NCBI GenBank assembly: GCA_033855775.1
Contig: JAWVFT010000072.1
Coordinates: 1-22,677, forward strand
Direction: 5' to 3'
DNA: 22,677 nt
Source: DASVTR01 sp033855775
Lineage (GTDB): Bacteria; Acidobacteriota; Blastocatellia; Pyrinomonadales; Pyrinomonadaceae
A model generated the notes under the pieces. It saw only the letters and a program-made list of their open reading frames with translations. It was not told the origin of the DNA and made no database searches. Of the stretch, positions 15,926-22,677 are shown one piece after another. Every line of letters starts with the position of its first letter. The first letter of the stretch is position 1. The translations under genes were made by a program, and so were the position numbers.

Positions 15926-16492
15926 TTAAGAGCGTTCCGGCGGGTCGTCCAACAAGCGAGTCGTGTGTTCCGTGACGCTCGGCGGGCTAACCATCTCGGC
16001 GGTGTTGGGGCGTTGCCGCCATGTTGCGACAGGGATGCTCTGCGCCGGAGGCAAAGCCGTGCCGCGCATGCCCGCGTTCAACTGCGGAGCGACGGCGGGC
16101 GGAGGCGACGCATACGGCAGAGCAGTATTCTGCGCTTGGAATTGCGGCGTGCCCTCTTCAAAAATCGCCGCGTAGAGAATCCGCATAAAGCCGCCGACGA
16201 AAAAGAGGATAGCGGAGATGGGGACTAGAATATCCAACATTGAGCCGTTGACTTGAAACGAATTGATAATCCCAAGCAGCGGCACGACGATGGCGCCGAT
16301 GAAGACCAAGGTGACGCCCTGACGAATGCCTTCATAACGCGGCGAGCGTTTTCGCGGCGCGGTCGAAGGTGAAGTAACGAGTTGGCCTCCGGTCGCCAGC
16401 AATTCGCTGACGCCGCCGAGCGGAAAACCGCAGCGCGAGCAGAAACGCAGTTCGCCGGAAACCTGTTGCTGTCCACATTGCGGGCAATGCAT
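15926..16492 (-). CDS. Zinc-ribbon membrane protein
   Basis: A 188-residue protein. The frame is open further upstream to 17023, but that part only mirrors the DinB-like gene in another frame. The ATG at 16492, with GAGG about 10 bases before it, starts exactly at a zinc ribbon: Cys3, Cys6, Cys18 and Cys21 (MHCPQCG ... FCSRCG). Two hydrophobic segments follow, 'GVTLVFIGAIVVPLLGII' and 'ILVPISAILFFVGGFM' (about residues 58-100). The C-terminal 85 residues are Pro/Ala-rich and probably disordered. The ribbon would face the cytoplasm. Function unknown; such proteins occur widely in Acidobacteriota and related phyla without a defined role. Confidence 0.8.
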   Translation of the reverse strand: MHCPQCGQQQVSGELRFCSRCGFPLGGVSELLATGGQLVTSPSTAPRKRSPRYEGIRQGVTLVFIGAIVVPLLGIINSFQVNGSMLDILVPISAILFFVGGFMRILYAAIFEEGTPQFQAQNTALPYASPPPAVAPQLNAGMRGTALPPAQSIPVATWRQRPNTAEMVSPPSVTEHTTRLLDDPPERS

Positions 16493-16610
16493 GTTGAAGA
16501 AACCTCGTCTGAAAATAATTGATGAGCGACAATGACGGCTCCGCTCTACAGGTTGCCGCTGCCGCCCTTGCTGTACGTTAAAGACTCCGGCAAAGTTCGA
16601 CGGCAGAACT

Positions 16611-17090
16611 CTAAACCTGCGGCAGGCGCGCGTCGGAGAAGAGGCGGAACGTCGCGTGGGCTTGTCCTTGATGATGCGCCGCGCGCGCGAGCGTTTCCAA
16701 CAGCAACACGAAGAGCGTCTGCATCTCGCCCGACGGGTGCGCAAACTCTTTACGCAAGTCGTCGTCGCTTGCCAGCAGCGCAAAGCCGCGTCGTCTGGTC
16801 GCTTCGACTTCCAACAAATATTCGGCCACGCGCGCGGGCGTCGAAAGCGTCTCCGGCAGTGTCCACTCGAACGGGTCGTCCCACAGATTCGTGGTGATGC
16901 CGCCGAATGTCTGCTCGACGGCGGCGGCGCTGCGCAGCAAATGTTCGCCGCAGGAATAGACCGGGAACGCCCCCGAAGAGGCGCGCGGCTGCCAGTACAA
17001 TCTCTCAGCCGGAAGCGCTTCAATCAACGAACAGGAACGCTCGTGCAGCCGCGCGTATTGTTCGTCGAGAGAGGCCGTCAAGTTATTCAT
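16611..17090 (-). CDS. DinB-like four-helix protein
   Basis: A 159-residue soluble protein of DinB/YfiT type. It shows 'SCGEHLLRSAAAVEQ' with His50 on the second helix and 'LARAAHHQGQAHATFRLF' on the last helix (His139, His140, His145), which would make the family's three-His metal site. The length is typical. Some members are thiol-dependent transferases (for example of bacillithiol or mycothiol), others are uncharacterised; the substrate cannot be told here. It precedes the zinc-ribbon gene by 118 bases on the same strand. Confidence 0.8.
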   Translation of the reverse strand: MNNLTASLDEQYARLHERSCSLIEALPAERLYWQPRASSGAFPVYSCGEHLLRSAAAVEQTFGGITTNLWDDPFEWTLPETLSTPARVAEYLLEVEATRRRGFALLASDDDLRKEFAHPSGEMQTLFVLLLETLARAAHHQGQAHATFRLFSDARLPQV

Positions 17091-17170
17091 CGAGCCTTGT
17101 GTTCATTGATGCGCTGCGCGCATGAGCAGATGACCGGATGAATCAACGAATCTAATGACTCAAATCGTCA

Positions 17171-17518
17171 TCACTTACTGCTACGGTCTGACTCTTCCAA
17201 CACCGTGCCGAGGCTGCGGCCTCCAAAGCTGAAGCCGGTGTAGATGCGACCCTTCGCGCCGACACGCGCGCCGCGCGCAGGCACGCCGCGCCGCGTCACT
17301 ATCCACAGTCTGCCCGTGCCGTCGTCCATTTCATAAGCGCCGTTGCCGAGCACGCCGTAGCTATCGGTCACGGTGCCGGCGACGCCCACTTCCTTGTTGC
17401 GGTAGCGCGCCGGGTCAGCGTTAATCTTCGAGATTGTCTCGCGCTGCGGGCAGGCTGTCAGCAACAGAGAGCCAAAGAGCAGGAGCGATAAAAAGAGTGA
17501 GTTACGGCCTAAACGCAT
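17171..17518 (-). CDS. Small lipoprotein with OB-fold-like domain
   Basis: A 115-residue protein started at the ATG at 17518, which has AAGGAG 6 bases upstream; the frame is open up to 17575 but lacks such a site there. The signal peptide MRLGRNSLFLSLLLFGSL ends in lipobox LLTAC (Cys23). The mature part, 'INADPARYRNKEVGVAGTVTD' onward (quoted in part: KEVGVAGTV), then 'YEMDDGTGRLWIV' and 'GARVGAKGRI', has the strand pattern of a tRNA_anti-like OB fold. Small periplasmic OB-fold lipoproteins of this type are common but unassigned. Ligand unknown. Confidence 0.75.
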   Translation of the reverse strand: MRLGRNSLFLSLLLFGSLLLTACPQRETISKINADPARYRNKEVGVAGTVTDSYGVLGNGAYEMDDGTGRLWIVTRRGVPARGARVGAKGRIYTGFSFGGRSLGTVLEESDRSSK

Positions 17519-17597
17519 TGCGTCTCCTTCGATTGTGTCAAGCAAATTTTGGGAGAGCGCTTGTGATGATACCACGCCTGGTCAGAGCGCAAAAACA

Positions 17598-17660
17598 GAC
17601 GCGGCGACGCGGCGAGCAACCTTGTCATCGAAAGGTTTTCTTTCCCCGCGTCTCCGCGTC
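17598..17660. repeat. GC-rich inverted repeat downstream of the aldehyde dehydrogenase gene
   Basis: Arms GACGCGGCGACGCGG (17598-17612) and CCGCGTCTCCGCGTC (17646-17660) pair at 14 of 15 positions around a 33-base loop. The right arm, extended to CCCCGCGTCTCCGCGTC (17644-17660), is identical over 17 bases to 20736-20752. It lies 10 bases past the end of the aldehyde dehydrogenase gene and may act as a terminator or belong to a dispersed REP-like family. Confidence 0.6.
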
Positions 17661-17670
17661 CCCGTGTCGC

Positions 17671-19179
17671 TTACTTTCCGTACCAGCCAATCGGCTTGCC
17701 TGACAAATCAACCCAGACGCTCTTGACCTGCGTGTAGAGTTCGAGCGCGTGCTTGCCCATCTCGCGCCCGTAGCCGGATTGCTTGAAGCCGCCGAAAGGC
17801 ACGGCGGCATTGAACATGTTGAAGGTGTTAATCCAAATCGTTCCGGCGTGTACTTCCTTAGCGAAGCGATGCGCGCGAACGATGTCGCGCGTCCAGATGC
17901 CAGCCGAGAGTCCGTAGATGGTTTCGTTGGCCTGCTTGATGAGTTCGTCTTCGTCCTTGAAGGTGATGACGGACGTGACCGGCCCGAAGATTTCTTCCTG
18001 CGCGACACGCATCTGATTGTTGACTTCGCTGAAGATGGTCGGCTGGAAGAAGAAGCCTTTCTGAAAGTCGCCTTCGAGTTGCGGCGACTCGCCGCCGGTC
18101 AACACGGTCGCGCCTTCTTCGCGCGCGATGTCAACGTAGCTCTTGATGCGGCAGAGTTGTTCATCGGAAACCTGCGGCCCCATCTGCGTCGCCTTGTCCA
18201 TCGGGTCGCCGACTTTAACCCTGCGCGCCCTCTCGCTGAACTTTTCGAGAAACTCGTCCTTAATCTCTTCGGCAAGAAAGAGGCGCGAGCCTGCGCAGCA
18301 GACTTGCCCTTGATTAAAGAAGATGCCCATCATCGCGCCGCTGACGGCCTGATCTATGTCTGCGTCGGCGAAGACGATATTCGGAGCTTTGCCGCCGAGT
18401 TCGAGCGAGACTTTCGTCAGGTTGTCGGCAGCCGCATGAGCGATTATCTTGCCGACTTCGGTTGAGCCTGTGAAAGCAATCTTGTCGATGCCGGGATGCG
18501 AAGCGAGCGAGGCGCCCGCCGTTTCGCCGAAGCCGGGAACAATATTAACAACGCCGTCAGGAAAGCCCGCTTCCTGAATCAGCTTGCCGAGTTCCATCGC
18601 ATTGACGGGCGTTTGTTCGGCTGGCTTCAAGACGACTGTGTTTCCGGCGGCGAGCGCGGGCGCGAGTTTCCAGGCGGCCATCAAGAGCGGAAAGTTCCAG
18701 GGGATAATCTGCCCGCAGACGCCGAGCGGCTCGCGCAGCGTGTAGTTGAACATCTGTCCGGGGACGCTAATCGTCTCGCCGTCAATCTTCGTGGCGTAGC
18801 CCGCGAAGTATTCAAAATTTTCCACAACCTGCGGCAAATCAACGTAGGACGACTCACGAATCGGCTTGCCGTTGTCGGCTGTCTCAAGCGCGGCCAACTC
18901 CGGCGAATGCGCCTCAATCAACTGCGAGAGCTTGTAGAGCAGCCGCCCGCGGTCGCGCGCGCTCATCTTTCCCCACTTGCCTTCAAAGGCGCGACGAGCC
19001 GCCGCGACGGCCTTGTCAATGTCGGCCCTGTCCGCCTCGGCGACTTCGGCGAGCGTGTCGCCCGTCGCCGGATTGGGCGTCGTGAAGGTCTTGCCGGATT
19101 CGGCATCCACCCATTGCCCGTCGATAAAAAGCTGGTACTTACGAGGCGTATCGGACGCGGCTGATTGCGCGGTAGACAT
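17671..19179 (-). CDS. NAD(P)-dependent aldehyde dehydrogenase
   Basis: A 502-residue ALDH, full length. The ATG at 19179 has GAGGAG 8 bases upstream; an in-frame start at 19215 is less likely. Key parts: 'PWNFPLLMAAWKLAPALAAGN' region (160-180, quoted in part: PWNFPL), the cofactor loop 'FTGSTEVGK' (236-244), the general base Glu260 in 'LELGGKAPN' and the catalytic Cys294 in 'GQVCCAGSR', spaced 34 residues as in the family. 'EIFGPV' and the C-terminal 'PFGGFKQSGYGRE' are also present. It oxidises an aldehyde to a carboxylic acid. The sequence resembles class 1/2 (retinal, acetaldehyde, betaine) enzymes, but the substrate cannot be told from the sequence. Monocistronic by spacing. Confidence 0.95.
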   Translation of the reverse strand: MSTAQSAASDTPRKYQLFIDGQWVDAESGKTFTTPNPATGDTLAEVAEADRADIDKAVAAARRAFEGKWGKMSARDRGRLLYKLSQLIEAHSPELAALETADNGKPIRESSYVDLPQVVENFEYFAGYATKIDGETISVPGQMFNYTLREPLGVCGQIIPWNFPLLMAAWKLAPALAAGNTVVLKPAEQTPVNAMELGKLIQEAGFPDGVVNIVPGFGETAGASLASHPGIDKIAFTGSTEVGKIIAHAAADNLTKVSLELGGKAPNIVFADADIDQAVSGAMMGIFFNQGQVCCAGSRLFLAEEIKDEFLEKFSERARRVKVGDPMDKATQMGPQVSDEQLCRIKSYVDIAREEGATVLTGGESPQLEGDFQKGFFFQPTIFSEVNNQMRVAQEEIFGPVTSVITFKDEDELIKQANETIYGLSAGIWTRDIVRAHRFAKEVHAGTIWINTFNMFNAAVPFGGFKQSGYGREMGKHALELYTQVKSVWVDLSGKPIGWYGK

Positions 19180-19309
19180 AGCTGTTACTCCTCTGTCATC
19201 TGTCTGGTTAATCAATGCGAGAGCTTTGTTTGCGATGAAAATACTTTATCACTCAGCCGCGCCGAAAGTCCAAGCACGCCGGAGCCGCGATGAAGGCGAA
19301 ACGCTGCGA

Positions 19310-19349
19310 CGATGAAGCACGCAAGCGTCAGCGATGAAGAACGCAAGCG
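19310..19349. repeat. 22-bp imperfect tandem repeat in an intergenic gap
   Basis: CGATGAAGCACGCAAGCG at 19310-19327 recurs with one change 22 bases on (19332-19349), and more GATGA-type units follow to about 19365. It sits in the 264-base gap between the divergent aldehyde dehydrogenase and CrtC-like genes, in which I see no gene. Confidence 0.5.
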
Positions 19350-19443
19350 GCGACGATGATGAAGATTGAGCGATGTTGCGTTCGAAGAGCGCGCGCAGCA
19401 ATAATGAACTGTTGAGAGCGAGGCTTTCATTCATCGTCGCCTT

Positions 19444-20637
19444 GTGCCGCCTTTATCGAAGCCGCGTTCCGCCTTCATCCTTTCCTCTGTTAAGCTGTCG
19501 GCCACGGTGACAACAACCAGCGAAGAGAGAGCGAACAACGCGGGCAGCTTTCGCCCTTCGTCGAGCATTGCCGGTGACGCATGGCACGGTGAAGCCTCAA
19601 CGCCCGCTTACGAATGGTGGTACTTCGACGCCTTAAGCCACGACGGGCGCGATGCTCTCGTCGTCATCTTCCTGACCAACTTCATCTTCTCCCCGCGCTA
19701 CAATCGAGCGGCGGCGGCAATCGTTAACGGAGCGCACTCCTCCGCAACCGCTGCGCGCTTCCCCGCCGTCGCCGTCTTCTTCTACAGAGATGGCCGCCCG
19801 CTCTTTCGCGCCATCAACGAATACTCGCCCGCAGACTTTCAAGCCAGCGTCGCGCGCCCAGAATGCACGATTGGCGACAACTCTTTCCGGCTTGTCGAAG
19901 GCGGCGCCGCGCCTCTTTATGAACTGAACATCAACACAACATTGCGCCGCCGCAAACGGCTCCAAGCCAGACTTTCGTGGACAATCAAAGAGGGAGATTT
20001 CTTCGCCGGCGAGAGCGATGAGCAAGCGGCTGTTGACGATGGCCACGCGCATCAATGGAACATGGTCGCGCCGCGCTGCGACGTGTCAGGCGAGTTGACA
20101 TTGACCGGGCGCGACGGAGCGCGCTCCTTTGAGCAACGCTTTCATGGAACAGGCTATCACGACCACAACCGCGACACGCGCTGGATGCCCGCGACGATAG
20201 CCGAGTGGCAATGGGGACGGATTCATTTCCCTGCGACGACCGCCGTCTTCTATCGCTACCGCGAGCGCGGCGAGACAGAGCGCACGACGCGGCTCTATCT
20301 GACGCAAGACAACTCGCTCGAAGTCTTCGCCCCGCGCGTCAAGGCCGCCCGCGCACGACAGCATTTCTTCGGGCAGCGTTATCCGACTCTTCTGGAATTT
20401 CAGACGACGCCCGCCGCAGATGTCAAGACACTCAACATTCGACAACAACGCATCATCGACAGCAGCTTCTTCTACCTTCGTTTCCTGAGCCGCGCGACGC
20501 TCGAAATTGACGGGCGCACGCAGCACGCCACCGGCATCACAGAATATCTGGCCCCGCGCTCCCTGAGCTACGGCTGGCTCCGCTGGCTCATCAACATGCG
20601 CATCGGCAGAAACAATCGCGGCGCATTTCTCCCTTAA
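19444..20637 (+). CDS. CrtC/AttH-like hydratase (carotenoid 1,2-hydratase family)
   Basis: A 397-residue protein if begun at the GTG at 19444; a GTG at 19507 (376 residues) is also possible, and neither has a clear ribosome binding site. The family pattern is strong: 'EWWYFDALSHDG' (57-68), the 'GTGYHDHNRD' motif (235-244) and later 'EWQWGRIHF', as in the two-lipocalin-domain CrtC fold. CrtC adds water to the end double bond of acyclic carotenoids such as neurosporene. No other carotenoid gene is in the window, so the substrate is open; a related lipocalin-type hydratase acting on another terpenoid is possible. It is one of only three plus-strand genes in the window. Confidence 0.75.
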   Translation: MPPLSKPRSAFILSSVKLSATVTTTSEERANNAGSFRPSSSIAGDAWHGEASTPAYEWWYFDALSHDGRDALVVIFLTNFIFSPRYNRAAAAIVNGAHSSATAARFPAVAVFFYRDGRPLFRAINEYSPADFQASVARPECTIGDNSFRLVEGGAAPLYELNINTTLRRRKRLQARLSWTIKEGDFFAGESDEQAAVDDGHAHQWNMVAPRCDVSGELTLTGRDGARSFEQRFHGTGYHDHNRDTRWMPATIAEWQWGRIHFPATTAVFYRYRERGETERTTRLYLTQDNSLEVFAPRVKAARARQHFFGQRYPTLLEFQTTPAADVKTLNIRQQRIIDSSFFYLRFLSRATLEIDGRTQHATGITEYLAPRSLSYGWLRWLINMRIGRNNRGAFLP

Positions 20638-20643
20638 GCGCGA

Positions 20644-20752
20644 GACACGGAGACGCGGAGACGTAGTGACACGGTGGCTCGGCGTGGAAGAAAAGCTCGC
20701 CAGCGCGCTCGTCGTTTTTCACCGCGTCTCCGTGTCCCCGCGTCTCCGCGTC
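20644..20752. repeat. GC-rich inverted repeat between convergent genes
   Basis: GACACGGAGACGCGG (20644-20658) and its exact complement CCGCGTCTCCGTGTC (20722-20736) flank 63 bases, followed by a second unit to 20752. The right part codes for the last residues of the channel protein (TRRRGDTETR). Placed between converging genes it may serve as a two-way terminator; related units lie at 17598-17660. Confidence 0.65.
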
Positions 20753-21897
20753 GCTTCCTCCGCACGCGGCTCTTCCATCGCTTCGTCGGCGGCGTAGAGC
20801 AAATCGCGGTCGCCTGTTATCTCGTCCCAGTCATAGCCCAGATAGTGGCTGAAGCGATGCAGTTGCGCTTCCCAGTCTTCGCGGCGGCGGCGATAGTGCT
20901 CCCAAGCGGTGTCGCGGTCCGGGCTGGTCTTGATGCCGCTCTCACTCAACCGCTGCATGGTTTGCTGAAAGCGTTGCTCCCAACGACGCGCTTCTTCAAA
21001 GTGAGTCTCGACGCGCCGCCGTGCGCGACGTTCCAAGTCCAGTGACTCAACGAGGTCGTGCAGCACATGGAACGCGCTGGCTTCGAGCGTTCTGACCTCC
21101 GGGTGGTCGCACAATTCTCGATACTCGTCGCGGTCGAGGCATGAACGAATGACGGCGCACGTTTCAAGCTCAAGAAACATCACGCGCGGCAAACTCTTGT
21201 AAACTTCGAGCGGGTGAAAATAGTGAATCACCGGATGCTCGACGTGTGATTCGAGCAAGGCCTGGATGTCTCGCGCGGCCTGCCGCAGCACGGCTTCCAA
21301 CCCGTAAAACTTTCCGCCGACAAAATGGTGCGCGATAAAGCCCGCGACGTTCGCTCCCTCTTCGGCCTGATGATAAAACGAGAGCGCGACGGCTCGCTTA
21401 TGTTCGAGCGCGCTGTAGACCGTAATCAAGTAAGTGATGGACAGCGAAATCAACGCGAGGCCGGAGGCGGCTTCCACCAGCGCGACCATCCGCATCACGA
21501 GCGTCAGCGGAGCGATGTCGCCGTAGCCGAGCGTCGTCAGCGTGATGCCGCTGAAGTAGAAAGCTTCAATCCACGGATGCGCGACGGCTGTTTGCAGCAC
21601 GACAAAATGCGAGGGCATGCGCGGGTAATAAATGAGAGCGAAGCCCAACAACAGCGTGAGGATGTAGACGACAATCAGCGACGGCAAAAGCAAAGGGCCG
21701 ACGACGTTGAGAACTTTATGACGGCGGGCGCGCGAAAGCTTGAAAGCCAGCGCGCGCGCCAGCCGCCAGAGCCCACGGTTGAGCCGCTCGCCAATCGGCC
21801 CGGAACGCGCGCGCGCATGAAGAATGGTCGCGTAAACATCATAGACAACCAGCAGCAGCAAGCCCACGCCCAGAATCGTAAAGAAGATTGGCTTCAT
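20719..21897 (-). CDS. Two-transmembrane potassium channel family protein
   Basis: A 392-residue inner-membrane protein. An N-terminal hydrophobic helix (5-25) is followed by a basic stretch. Then come a helix at about 66-90, a pore helix with selectivity filter TLGYGD (122-127), and a helix at about 135-160. This is the Ion_trans_2 arrangement with one extra N-terminal helix. The C-terminal 220 residues are cytoplasmic, rich in charged helices, and do not look like an RCK domain, so the gating signal is unknown. The final residues (TRRRGDTETR) are encoded by a dispersed GC-rich repeat and probably are not functional. The start ATG lies 6 bases from a repeat arm and has no clear ribosome binding site. 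Confidence 0.85.
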   Translation of the reverse strand: MKPIFFTILGVGLLLLVVYDVYATILHARARSGPIGERLNRGLWRLARALAFKLSRARRHKVLNVVGPLLLPSLIVVYILTLLLGFALIYYPRMPSHFVVLQTAVAHPWIEAFYFSGITLTTLGYGDIAPLTLVMRMVALVEAASGLALISLSITYLITVYSALEHKRAVALSFYHQAEEGANVAGFIAHHFVGGKFYGLEAVLRQAARDIQALLESHVEHPVIHYFHPLEVYKSLPRVMFLELETCAVIRSCLDRDEYRELCDHPEVRTLEASAFHVLHDLVESLDLERRARRRVETHFEEARRWEQRFQQTMQRLSESGIKTSPDRDTAWEHYRRRREDWEAQLHRFSHYLGYDWDEITGDRDLLYAADEAMEEPRAEEATRRRGDTETR

Positions 21898-21903
21898 AAG
21901 AGC

Positions 21904-22039
21904 AGTGACGAGCAGGAAGAAGTGATGAGTGATGAATGATGAGCGGTGAGCGATGAGGGATGAGCTATCTGCTTTCGCTTGTCACTCATCGCTCATTACT
22001 CATCGCTAACTCGTCACTCGCTGCTTGCTGCTCGTCACT
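21904..22039. repeat. Heptamer-type repeats arranged as a long inverted repeat
   Basis: Units of the type GATGAGT/GATGAGC repeat through 21919-21965, and their complements (ACTCATC, GCTCATT) through 21982-22010. Perfect 12-bp outer arms AGTGACGAGCAG (21904-21915) and CTGCTCGTCACT (22028-22039) close the structure. The right arm overlaps the aconitase stop codon and the left arm ends just ahead of the channel start. It fills the whole gap between the two genes. Confidence 0.65.
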
Positions 22040-22677
22040 GTTGTTGGAGCAGTTGGCGCAGAACGAAGGGGAGAATGCCGCCGTGCTGGTAGTAGTCCAG
22101 TTCTATCGGCGTGTCAATGCGCAGGGTGATGGGAACTTCTTCGGTCGCGCCGCTCTGGCGTCGAATGACGAGCGTGATGTCCTGTCGCGGCCTGACGCTG
22201 TTTTCAAGGCCGGTGATGTCGAACGTCTCCGTGCCATCGAGTCCGAGCGTTTGCGCGCTCGTCCCTTCCTTGAATTGACACGGCAGGACGCCCATGCCGA
22301 CCAGATTGCTGCGATGAATGCGCTCGAAGCTCTGCGCGATGACGGCCTGCACGCCGAGCAGGCGCGTGCCTTTGGCCGCCCAGTCACGCGAACTGCCCGT
22401 GCCGTATTCGTGGCCCGCAAAGACGACGAGCGGAATGTTCGCCGCTTGATAATGAACCGAAGCGTCGTAGATGCTCATCTGCTGGTTGACGGGTTGCAGG
22501 CAAGTCACGCCGCCTTCGACGCCGGGAACCATCAGATTCCTGATGCGGACGTTGGCGAACGTGCCGCGCACCATCACATGATGATTGCCGCGCCGCGAGC
22601 CGTAGGATTTGAAATCTTCAATCGCCAAGCCGCGCTGTTGTAGATAGATGCCAGCCGGAGTTGAAGGCTTGATGGCG
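22035..22677 (-). CDS. acnA: Aconitate hydratase, C-terminal part (5' end beyond window)
   Basis: The frame is open from the right edge of the window to a TGA at 22035-22037, giving about 213 residues of the C-terminal swivel domain of an AcnA/IRP-type aconitase. Landmarks are 'FKSYGSRRGNHHVMVRGTFAN' (quoted in part: YGSRRGN, VRGTFANVRI), 'GHEYGTGSSRDWAAKG', 'ERIHRSNLVGMGVLP' and the end 'YYQHGGILPFVLR'. The SRDWAAKG segment supplies active-site Ser/Arg residues. The 4Fe-4S-binding part would be encoded to the right. The enzyme interconverts citrate and isocitrate in the TCA cycle; 2-methylaconitate-type relatives cannot be fully excluded from this half. Confidence 0.92.
   Translation of the reverse strand, partial: AIKPSTPAGIYLQQRGLAIEDFKSYGSRRGNHHVMVRGTFANVRIRNLMVPGVEGGVTCLQPVNQQMSIYDASVHYQAANIPLVVFAGHEYGTGSSRDWAAKGTRLLGVQAVIAQSFERIHRSNLVGMGVLPCQFKEGTSAQTLGLDGTETFDITGLENSVRPRQDITLVIRRQSGATEEVPITLRIDTPIELDYYQHGGILPFVLRQLLQQQ

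Noticed and set aside
16493..17023. Upstream extension of the zinc-ribbon protein frame
   Set aside because: The extension is Arg/Cys/Ser-rich and mirrors the DinB-like gene in another frame; the zinc ribbon starts exactly at the ATG at 16492.

Overview
The window looks like a chromosomal segment of an environmental Gram-negative bacterium, probably Acidobacteriota (Blastocatellia-like). This rests on the gene mix (Asn/Ala-rich DUF4142 lipoprotein, KaiC-like ATPase next to a hybrid kinase, split DUF6345-type secreted protein, CrtC-like hydratase). It is an inference from gene content, not a proven assignment. The left 9.2 kb is visibly less GC-rich, has longer non-coding gaps and carries mobile-element traces. 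The right 13 kb is GC-rich and compact, like an ordinary core or housekeeping region.

Left region (1-9200). The window opens with the 5' end of an IS630-like transposase (minus strand, running off the left edge) and a gap holding a 22-bp tandem repeat. A plus-strand pair follows: a secreted DUF6345-like protein and a lipoprotein with a PepSY/YcdB-like look. The centrepiece is a five-gene minus-strand cluster, read from right to left: two paralogous Cys/Ser/Thr-rich precursor-like peptides (8636-8208 and 8100-7696), a HopA1-like putative lyase (7524-6304), a large RRE-like/kinase/LanC-like fusion (6307-3923) and a GT4-type glycosyltransferase (3941-2706). The last three genes overlap by 4 and 19 bases, so they are translationally coupled. 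I read this as a non-canonical lanthipeptide pathway. The kinase and zinc cyclase are fused, the lyase is encoded separately, the synthetase carries its own recognition-type domain in place of a lyase, and a sugar is probably added. No transporter or leader protease lies in the window. A degenerate third copy of the peptide 3' end lies between the two peptide genes. A 20-25 bp motif related to AAGAACTTTATTGTTCG is repeated in both orientations at 8985-9192, upstream of the cluster. It recurs once at 2705-2729, exactly at the cluster's other end.

Middle and right region (9391-22677). Minus-strand genes predominate: a broken thiamine-pyrophosphate enzyme (deletion plus frameshift plus amber codon), a DUF4142 lipoprotein, a hybrid histidine kinase overlapping a double-domain KaiC-like ATPase, a MidA/NDUFAF7-type methyltransferase, a zinc-ribbon membrane protein, a DinB-like protein, a small OB-fold-like lipoprotein and an aldehyde dehydrogenase. 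A plus-strand CrtC-like hydratase follows, then a minus-strand two-pore-helix potassium channel and the C-terminal part of aconitase, which runs off the right edge. Short GC-rich inverted repeats and a heptamer-type inverted repeat sit at gene ends in this half.

All functions are assigned by reading motifs; no database search was possible.
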